A stretch of DNA of 61,619 bases from Ferruginibacter sp. (GTDB taxonomy: Bacteria; Bacteroidota; Bacteroidia; Chitinophagales; Chitinophagaceae): NCBI GenBank assembly GCA_025963635.1, contig JAOQAK010000043.1, positions 1-61,619 of the forward strand, given 5' to 3'. The notes below the pieces were generated by a model that made no database searches, had not been told where the DNA came from, and worked only from the letters and a program-made list of their open reading frames with translations. The translations under genes and the position numbers were made by a program. Below are positions 55,575-61,619 of the stretch, one piece after another (position 1 is the stretch's first letter; each line of letters begins with the position of its first letter).

Positions 55575-56633
55575 ATGACGAACGAGATAATAACGATGGA
55601 TGAAGATCTGCAGGAAACGGAAGAACTGTATGAGCGATTAACCATTGAGATACCAAAGGGACAGGAACCATTGCGCATTGATAAATTTTTGATGAGCCGT
55701 ATCGAAGGTGCTACCCGTAATAAGATACAGCAGGGAATTGAAAATGAAATGGTGTTGGTGAATGATAAACCTGTCAAAACCAATTACCGCGTAAGGCCAT
55801 ACGATAAGATCGTTGTATTTACTAACCGGCATCCGGAATCAAATGATATTGTGCCGGAAAATATGCCGCTTAATATTGCGTATGAAGATGAAGACCTGTT
55901 GTTAATCAATAAACCAGCAGGATTGGTTGTTCATCCGGGAAGCGGCAACCATAGTGGCACCCTGATCAATGGAGTGGCCTGGTATTTAAAACAACAGAAT
56001 CCTGATATTGATGAAAGCGGACTGGCCCGTTTTGGAATGGTGCACCGAATTGATAAAAATACTTCAGGTTTACTCGTGCTGGCAAAAACGCCCCGGGCAA
56101 TGACAGATCTTGCCAAACAGTTTTTTAATCATACTGTTCATCGAAGGTATATAGCTCTTGTATGGGGCGATTTTGAAGAGGATGAAGGTACTATCACCGG
56201 ACATGTGGGCAGGCACCAGCGATTTAGGAAATTATTCACGACTTACCCCGAGGGCGAGCATGGCAAAGATGCGATTACCCATTACCGCGTACTGGAAAGA
56301 TTTAATTATGTAACCCTTGTAGAATGCCGCCTCGAAACAGGCCGTACTCACCAGATACGTGTTCACATGCAATATATTGGCCATCCTTTGTTCAATGATG
56401 AAACCTATGGAGGAGATAAAATTGTAAAGGGCACCATTTTTACCCGGTACAAACAATTTGTTGACAACTGCTTTTCGCTTTGCAAACGGCAAGCCCTGCA
56501 CGCTAAAGAACTGGGCTTTATTCATCCCACCACCCGGCAGCCTATACTTTTTGAAAGCAATATGCCCGATGATATGCTGGCAGTAATCGACAAATGGAGA
56601 AAATACAGTGCAAACAAAAATGATATCGATTAA
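55575..56633 (+). CDS. RluA/RluD-family pseudouridine synthase
   Basis: 352 residues. N-terminal S4 RNA-binding domain (LRIDKFLMSRIEGATRNKIQ, GIENEMVLVND) and catalytic domain with GMVHRIDKNTSGLLVLAKTP, where the Asp is the catalytic residue; LVECRLETGRTHQIRVHMQY and the C-terminal HAKELGFIHP also fit. RluD-type enzymes modify helix 69 of 23S rRNA. The first ~20 acidic residues are poorly conserved. Its last 4 bp overlap the convergent sterol desaturase gene. Confidence 0.92.
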   Translation: MTNEIITMDEDLQETEELYERLTIEIPKGQEPLRIDKFLMSRIEGATRNKIQQGIENEMVLVNDKPVKTNYRVRPYDKIVVFTNRHPESNDIVPENMPLNIAYEDEDLLLINKPAGLVVHPGSGNHSGTLINGVAWYLKQQNPDIDESGLARFGMVHRIDKNTSGLLVLAKTPRAMTDLAKQFFNHTVHRRYIALVWGDFEEDEGTITGHVGRHQRFRKLFTTYPEGEHGKDAITHYRVLERFNYVTLVECRLETGRTHQIRVHMQYIGHPLFNDETYGGDKIVKGTIFTRYKQFVDNCFSLCKRQALHAKELGFIHPTTRQPILFESNMPDDMLAVIDKWRKYSANKNDID

Positions 56634-57433
56634 TCCGTATAAACATTGGCCTTTTGCCTCAATTGGCGGGTGCCGGAAGTAACATTTTCAAAACGGGCAT
56701 CATAGTCATTTCGCAGGGTATTCATTATCCGGTCCCAAAATGTAAAATACAAGCCATAATTCCCCTTAAAATACTGGTGGTGAAGGTTGTGATTAACCGA
56801 GGTGTTGATCCATTTACCCAGCCAATGTTTATTAAACCCTTTGGGATATAATTCAAAGCCGAGGTGGCCGTAAACATTGTATGCGGTCATAAATATCAAG
56901 AAGGCGAAAATGTGAATGAAGTGTACAGGAAAACAAAATGCAAAAACATAAATGATCCCCGATTCAATCACAGCTTCTGTAGGATTGAAAGCGAAGGCAG
57001 CCCATGGCGATGGATTGGTGCTTTTGTGATGAATAATATGAAAAAATTTAAACAGTTTTGGGTGATGCATCAGCCGGTGAGTAAAATAGAAATACGCATC
57101 ATGGATGATCAGCATCAAAGGAAACACCATCACAAAATATAAAGTACTGTGCTCATTCAATTTCCTGTATATTTTGCTGTACGGTTTTATTGCAGGGTGG
57201 TTGAGTTCCAGTGGAACCAATGCGAAAATGAAGAAGGTAATAAATGAATACAAGAGCTCTCTTTTATAATCATTACTTTTTGGCCAGCTACTTTGTATTT
57301 TAGTAAAGACCTTTTGCTTTTTCAGGATTACATAAAATATAAAAAAGGCAATTCCACCAAAAAAAGCATACCTGATAATACTCAGGATGAACACGTAAAC
57401 AGCCTGACCAATTGGATCTGCGGGTAGTAACAT
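56630..57433 (-). CDS. Sterol desaturase / fatty-acid hydroxylase family membrane protein
   Basis: 267 residues, about four or five membrane helices. Three histidine clusters bind a di-iron centre: HDAYFYFTHRLMHH, FHIIHHKS and NHNLHHQYF with further His in VYGHLGFELYP. The family hydroxylates or desaturates lipids (sterols, carotenoids, sphingolipid or fatty acids) with oxygen. In Bacteroidota the substrate may be a ceramide or carotenoid; unknown here. Confidence 0.9.
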   Translation of the reverse strand: MLLPADPIGQAVYVFILSIIRYAFFGGIAFFIFYVILKKQKVFTKIQSSWPKSNDYKRELLYSFITFFIFALVPLELNHPAIKPYSKIYRKLNEHSTLYFVMVFPLMLIIHDAYFYFTHRLMHHPKLFKFFHIIHHKSTNPSPWAAFAFNPTEAVIESGIIYVFAFCFPVHFIHIFAFLIFMTAYNVYGHLGFELYPKGFNKHWLGKWINTSVNHNLHHQYFKGNYGLYFTFWDRIMNTLRNDYDARFENVTSGTRQLRQKANVYTD

Positions 57434-57561
57434 GATTGTTAATTTTTAATACAATTTATTACACGAATTATGAAACCCGAATTACACGAATTGCTTCCCC
57501 TCTACTTCATATCATTTTTTCTCTGAAGCTTTGTTGTTGGTTCTGCCATTTTCCCTTTCGA

Positions 57562-58575
57562 TTAGTATGAAAAATATATCTCAGTTGCGCCATAACCGTA
57601 GGAGGCGTGGTATTGGTTTACAAATGATTTCACTTCTTTTTTTAGTCGCAGGATATCATGAATTTCATCTCTTAATTTACCTAAACCCACACCGTGTATA
57701 ACCGTGAGTGAGGGTTGGTGATGGGCGACGGCAAGATCGTAAAATTTTTCAAATTCTTTTAATTGCAAGGTCAGAATTTCAAAGTTGCTGAGATGCTTCC
57801 AATGGTCCGTTAGTTTCTCGATGTGCAGGTCAACTACCGTTCGTGCCGGGGGTAAATTTTCTTTTACTTTGCTTACATCGTAGATCCTGAAGCCGGCATT
57901 GCCTAACCTGCTGAGATCTACTTTTTCATCATCCACCTTATCGGGATAATGCTCAAATAAGGAATATGAAAAAGTAGGCTCATTCTTTAGCTGGATTTCC
58001 TCAATTCTTTTAAAAAGTTGTTTTGCTTTTAGCTTTAACGAGGTTTCATAATAAGGGGCCTTCTTCGTATCGGCATTAGCAAGGGAAAATTCCACATCAA
58101 AGCGTGGATTATCGCTGAGATCTTCAAAATTAATATTGTGCAGGTAGAAATCCGTGAGCGGACCGATGGTATTCTTCAATTCAAAACTGCTATCGCCGCT
58201 AAAAAATAAATTGTACGTAAAATGGTACGGGGTTTCAGTTTGGTTGATGAGGTAAATCTTTAATTTCTCAACCACATCGTCATCGAAAATGTCCTTGTCG
58301 AATATGGGCATAAAAGCCAGGAAAACCCCCTGGTCCACTTTAATCTTCGGACTGCCTTTTTCCTTTTTTACATCGTCGATAAATATTTTTTTCTTTTCAA
58401 CGATTCTCTTTTCCGAAAACATTTTAAAATAAGGGAAATCAATCTGGTCCATATATGCCGGAAACCGAACTCCTTTTACTTCAATCATCACCATTTTTTC
58501 ATTCATGATCTCTACCACCGTTCCTTCCTCATTGGTCAGTAACACAATTATTTTATCTCCTTCTTGATATTTCAT
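57562..58575 (-). CDS. DUF2027 / Smr domain protein
   Basis: 337 residues. N-terminal DUF2027 part (YQEGDKIIVLLTNEEGTVVE, a small SH3-like barrel, then a beta-sandwich about 75-220) and C-terminal Smr domain: VVDLHIEKLTDHW, LTVIHGVGLGKLRDEIHDIL, VKSFVNQYHASYGYGATEIY. The DLH and HGxG-L motifs of Smr nucleases are present. Typical Bacteroidota protein; Smr domains nick DNA or cut RNA at collided ribosomes, but no function is known for this combination. Confidence 0.9.
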   Translation of the reverse strand: MKYQEGDKIIVLLTNEEGTVVEIMNEKMVMIEVKGVRFPAYMDQIDFPYFKMFSEKRIVEKKKIFIDDVKKEKGSPKIKVDQGVFLAFMPIFDKDIFDDDVVEKLKIYLINQTETPYHFTYNLFFSGDSSFELKNTIGPLTDFYLHNINFEDLSDNPRFDVEFSLANADTKKAPYYETSLKLKAKQLFKRIEEIQLKNEPTFSYSLFEHYPDKVDDEKVDLSRLGNAGFRIYDVSKVKENLPPARTVVDLHIEKLTDHWKHLSNFEILTLQLKEFEKFYDLAVAHHQPSLTVIHGVGLGKLRDEIHDILRLKKEVKSFVNQYHASYGYGATEIYFSY

Positions 58576-58608
58576 AATCTCTCCGCTTTTCTATTAATAT
58601 GTAAAGCA

Positions 58609-58616
58609 CAAAGTTA
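58609..58616 (-). promoter_or_regulatory. -7 box (TAACTTTG) of the DUF2027-Smr gene
   Basis: TAACTTTG on the minus strand, 33 bp before the ATG. Confidence 0.55.
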
Positions 58617-58718
58617 ACTCAGTTTAAGGCGAAAAAAATAAGTGAGGATTTTGAGGGAATTATATGCGGCCGTAGAATTACCCGGCCTTGTGAGAGGCTC
58701 CCAACGCATCAATAAAAA

Positions 58719-58760
58719 GCCGCTCACAGGTATGTGGTACAAGGGAGTGACACAACAATG
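58719..58760 (-). repeat. Dispersed intergenic repeat, copy C
   Basis: On the minus strand begins CATTGTTGTGTCACTC and continues CCTTGTACCACATACC. Matches copies A (15500) and B (60751). It lies in the 219-bp gap between the permease and Smr genes, and a chance open frame (58642..58830, plus) covers it. Confidence 0.6.
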
Positions 58761-58794
58761 TTTCATTGAAAAACAAATGCCTGCTAACAAAAAT

Positions 58795-60537
58795 CTAAGG
58801 CGCCAATTTACTTTTTCTATACCCGTATAAAAAATAAATCACCAGCCCGATGGCAAGCCAGCCAAGGAACCAGGCCCAATTGCTTTTTGTCATACCGGTA
58901 AGCAGGTAGAGGCAGGTAATGAGCCCCATTAAGGGAATGAGTGAATATTTTTTAATGAAGGTAGCCAGGGCAAGCGCCAGGGCAGCTATCCAGAAAATAA
59001 TGAGTGTAATATTCGGCGTGGCAGCATCCATAAAACTGATCTTGCCGCTTGTATAATCGGCATTGCCGCTGAAATCAAAGCTGAACATATTGGCAAAATA
59101 ATTAGTGGACAAGCTTACAGCAAGCAGCATTGCGCCCAAAACAATCAATGGAAAAATGAACTGGCCATTAATATACGGCAAATGAAATTTTCCGATTTGC
59201 TTGTCTTTTAGTGGTATCAGCAATACGCCGCCGCAGACGAGTACAAATGCAAACAGGGTTGCGATACTGGTGAAATCGAGCACAAACGTTTTATCGGTAA
59301 ATAAGATGGGCACGCCCACTACCAACCCGGTAACAATCGTTGCGAAAGAGGGCGTCTTATACTTTTTATGGATCTTCTGAAATACGGGTGGAAGCAATCC
59401 ATCCCGGCTCATGCTCATCCAGATGCGGGGCTGGCCCATTTGAAAAACGAGCAGCACGCTTGTCATGGCAATTACTGCGGCGATGGCCACAAAGAACTGC
59501 ATCCAGCCAACATTGAGATTTTGTTTTTCAAAGATAAATGCCAGCGGATCGCCCACACCTTCAAAGTTGCGGTAATTGACGGCGCCGGTTAAAACAAGTG
59601 TGAGTAAAATATACACCACCGTGCAGATCACCAGCGAAAGAATCATTCCCCGTGGCAGGTCGCGTTGTGGATTTTTGCTTTCTTCGGCGAGTACACTTAT
59701 GGCGTCAAAGCCAATGTAGGCAAAGAATACGCCACTTACGGCGGCCATAACACCGCTAAAACCATTGGGCATAAACGACCTGGCACCTGCATCATTGGGC
59801 GGTGTCCAGTTGAAGGTTAACCCTTTGGAAAACACAAGGTAACCGCCCACCAATATCACCAACGATACCACGATCATTTTTAGGATTACCATTACATTGC
59901 TAAAGTTGCGGCTTTCACGAATGCCCCTGTAGACAAGTAATGTGATCAGGATGTTGATGATGAATGCGGGAAGATCAAATATGATCCGCAAGCCTCCTAC
60001 AAGCGGTGCATTGTTCCAGGCATCCAGCACATCTTTATTGGTGCTTCCGTTCGCCAATAAATCTTTTACTTCCATATAACTGGTGCACAGATACTGAGGA
60101 ATATGAACATTGATCTTTTCGAGGAAGGAAGTAAAATAATCACTCCAGCTATAGGCTACATAAATATTGCCGATGGAATATTCCATGATGAGCGCCCAGC
60201 CAATGATCCACGCAAACAATTCACCAAATGAAGCATACGCATAAGTATAAGCGCTGCCGGCTACCGGGATCCGGCTTGCAAATTCAGAATAACAAAGCGC
60301 CGTAAACGCACAAGCTACTGCAGTAATAATAAATAAAATCACCACACCCGGACCGCCATGAAATACAGCCCCGCCCAAACTGCTGAAACTGCCTGCACCC
60401 AGGATTGCTGCAATCCCGAAAAAAGTAAGATCTTTTAATGTGAGCACTCTTTTTAATTGCCCACCACCACCGGTGTCATCACCCCCTTCTGCTAAAATAC
60501 TTGCAATCTTCTTTGTTCTGAATAAAGAGTTAGACAT
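58795..60537 (-). CDS. APC-superfamily amino acid permease
   Basis: 580 residues, about 14 membrane helices. Family features: LTLKDLTFFGIAAILGAGSF with the unwound helix-1 glycines, FTALCYSEFASRIPVAGSAY, YAYASFGELFAWIIGWALIM, and AYIGFDAISVLAEESKNPQR. The length and the extended C-terminus are like cationic amino acid transporters (CAT type). Transports an amino acid across the inner membrane; specificity unknown. Confidence 0.92.
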   Translation of the reverse strand: MSNSLFRTKKIASILAEGGDDTGGGGQLKRVLTLKDLTFFGIAAILGAGSFSSLGGAVFHGGPGVVILFIITAVACAFTALCYSEFASRIPVAGSAYTYAYASFGELFAWIIGWALIMEYSIGNIYVAYSWSDYFTSFLEKINVHIPQYLCTSYMEVKDLLANGSTNKDVLDAWNNAPLVGGLRIIFDLPAFIINILITLLVYRGIRESRNFSNVMVILKMIVVSLVILVGGYLVFSKGLTFNWTPPNDAGARSFMPNGFSGVMAAVSGVFFAYIGFDAISVLAEESKNPQRDLPRGMILSLVICTVVYILLTLVLTGAVNYRNFEGVGDPLAFIFEKQNLNVGWMQFFVAIAAVIAMTSVLLVFQMGQPRIWMSMSRDGLLPPVFQKIHKKYKTPSFATIVTGLVVGVPILFTDKTFVLDFTSIATLFAFVLVCGGVLLIPLKDKQIGKFHLPYINGQFIFPLIVLGAMLLAVSLSTNYFANMFSFDFSGNADYTSGKISFMDAATPNITLIIFWIAALALALATFIKKYSLIPLMGLITCLYLLTGMTKSNWAWFLGWLAIGLVIYFLYGYRKSKLAP

Positions 60538-60750
60538 GCTGGTGTTGATTTATAAAAAAAGGAAATTACCGAAAATTTTTTACTGAAATAAATTCAATCG
60601 TAAAGAAGCGGTTTACGGCAGGTAAAGGATGCGGAATACCAAGGCCTGGAATAAATGTTGTGCCTGGTAAATTTTTCCATAAATTCTCTGAAGCAATTTC
60701 GATTATTAGGGGTGCTTTTTTTTCCCAAGCAAAGAAGCAGCAATGATCAT

Positions 60751-60792
60751 CATCGTTGTGTCACTCCCGTGTACTGCATACCAATGGGCAAC
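60751..60792 (+). repeat. Dispersed intergenic repeat, copy B
   Basis: CATCGTTGTGTCACTC followed by CCGTGTACTGCATACC and GGGCAAC; the first 16 bp are identical to copy A and the GGGCAAC end is shared with it. Confidence 0.6.
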
Positions 60793-60860
60793 TTTCATTA
60801 CGTTTTACTTGTAAAGTTTTACGTGTAAAGAATTATAGTCTTTGCTAAAACTGTATTTCA

Positions 60861-60908
60861 ATTAGCACATTAGCACATTAGCACATTAACAAATTAGCAC
60901 ATAGCTAA
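60861..60908. repeat. Octamer array (ATTAGCAC)
   Basis: Three exact ATTAGCAC units, then ATTAACAA, ATTAGCAC and ATAGCTAA. Ends 6 bp before the stop of the prenyl synthase gene on the minus strand. Confidence 0.85.
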
Positions 60909-60914
60909 TCTTGC

Positions 60915-61619
60915 CTAACTCTGCCGTTGCAACAGATAATCGGCCAATTCGTATAAAGGCTTTTTACGCACCGATAATACTGCCACGTCTTCGAGATGTT
61001 GAAGGGCAGTTTGCATGTATTTTTCTTTTAATTCGCAAGCCCATTCATCCACTTTGCAGGTGCGAAAGATCTCCAATACTTTATTTATTTTTTCATCTTT
61101 ATTAATAGCCTGGTCACTCATTAAAGCCACCAATTTTTTCTTTTGATCACCCGATGCTACTTCCATTGCATGGATCATTAAAAAAGTTTTCTTGTTGGAA
61201 ATGATATCTCCCCCGACCTGTTTGCCAAATTTTTCAGGACTACCAAAGGCATCAAGGTAATCATCCTGCACCTGGAAAGCAATGCCAAGGTTTTTACCAA
61301 ATTCATAGAGGTGTTGTTTATTGCCCTGTCCGGCACCGCCCAGTATAGCACCCAGTTGCAAACTTGCCGCTAACAGCACCGATGTTTTTAAAGTGATCAT
61401 GTGAACATATTCATCAAAACTGATGGATGCTCTTTTTTCATAATCCATGTCGAGCTGTTGCCCTTCACAAACGGATTTTGCAGTTTCATTAAAAAGATGA
61501 ACGATTCTTTGAGAATAATCCCGCCTGATTTTATTAAGATATTCATAAGCCTGCACCAGCATTACATCTCCTGCAAGCAGGGCGGTGGATTCGCCGTATT
61601 TGGTGTGTACCGTTTCATG
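60915..61619 (-). CDS. Polyprenyl synthetase (FPP/GGPP synthase type), N-terminus outside the window
   Basis: The frame is open to the window edge: 234 residues, of which the first (ETVHTKYGESTALLAGDVML) is the conserved segment just after the first Asp-rich motif, so only about 90 residues are missing. The second Asp-rich motif FQVQDDYLDAFG and the KQVGGDIISNKKTFL segment are intact. Condenses isopentenyl and allylic diphosphates to chain intermediates for quinones, carotenoids and cell-wall carriers. Chain length cannot be judged without the first motif. Confidence 0.92.
   Translation of the reverse strand, partial: HETVHTKYGESTALLAGDVMLVQAYEYLNKIRRDYSQRIVHLFNETAKSVCEGQQLDMDYEKRASISFDEYVHMITLKTSVLLAASLQLGAILGGAGQGNKQHLYEFGKNLGIAFQVQDDYLDAFGSPEKFGKQVGGDIISNKKTFLMIHAMEVASGDQKKKLVALMSDQAINKDEKINKVLEIFRTCKVDEWACELKEKYMQTALQHLEDVAVLSVRKKPLYELADYLLQRQS

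Larger units (their letters stand above)
60538..60914. other. Gene-free stretch with two repeat types
   Basis: 377 bp between the permease and prenyl synthase genes. Apart from the dispersed repeat (60751-60792) and the octamer array (60861-60908), I see no gene, RNA or strong promoter box. Confidence 0.6.

Noticed and set aside
58642..58830. 62-residue frame between Smr and permease genes
   Set aside because: Covers dispersed repeat copy C and overlaps the end of the permease gene; similar frames arise from the repeat.

Overview
The window is chromosomal DNA of a Bacteroidota bacterium, most probably a member of the Chitinophagaceae or a close relative. Supporting signs are a fused type-II DAHP synthase/chorismate mutase, a DUF2027-Smr protein, a Bacteroidota-type TonB receptor with a carboxypeptidase-like N-domain, many copies of the Bacteroidota -7 promoter box TAnnTTTG, and near absence of Shine-Dalgarno sequences (the striking exception is rpsU). 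The assignment is by recognition of families and signals, not by database search. Layout: 1-5.4 kb holds a cut-off gene, a DUF3347 lipoprotein-like protein, a small nucleotidyltransferase pair, a TonB-dependent receptor and an exported protein. 5.5-10.9 kb holds thrS-infC (without rpmI-rplT), a phosphodiester glycosidase and a Tat-exported Gfo/Idh/MocA oxidoreductase. 11.1-25.8 kb, all on the minus strand, is the core gene-expression cluster: tRNA-Thr, tRNA-Tyr, tRNA-Gly, a decayed tRNA, tRNA-Thr, tuf, tRNA-Trp, secE, nusG, a DUF4920 gene, rplK, rplA, rplJ, rplL, rpoB, rpoC. 25.9-28.4 kb holds hpf, xerC, rpsU and ribE. 28.5-32.4 kb is a plus-strand glycosyltransferase / methyltransferase / YfhO membrane protein operon. 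32.4-38.9 kb holds hscA and an envelope group (OmpA, RlpA-like, L,D-transpeptidase, VanX-like dipeptidase). 38.9-47.7 kb is a minus-strand aromatic amino-acid operon (pheA, aminotransferase, tyrA, GNAT, aroG-CM, aroB, aroA, aroC, thiamine-binding protein). 47.9-49.9 kb is a small lipoprotein gene divergent from an ECF sigma gene and a membrane anti-sigma-like/trypsin-like fusion. 50.0-52.0 kb is an IS1634-type element. The rest holds a sugar nucleotidyltransferase, a PLP enzyme, lipB, rluD-type synthase, sterol desaturase family protein, DUF2027-Smr, an APC permease and a truncated prenyl synthase. The most noteworthy structures are: (i) the ECF sigma module, in which the sigma gene and the divergent lipoprotein gene carry the same two-part promoter (GGGTTAC, 15-16 nt, GTATTAAT) and the second gene joins an anti-sigma-like cytoplasmic part to a periplasmic serine protease; (ii) an unannotated 24-residue Phe/Tyr-rich leader peptide followed by an intrinsic terminator in front of pheA, i.e. 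an attenuator for the whole aromatic operon; (iii) an insertion sequence flanked exactly by 178-bp direct repeats, a very long target duplication; (iv) a perfect Shine-Dalgarno in front of rpsU, the expected mark of bS21 autoregulation in this phylum; and (v) a class of intergenic 7- or 8-bp tandem arrays with a different unit at each site.
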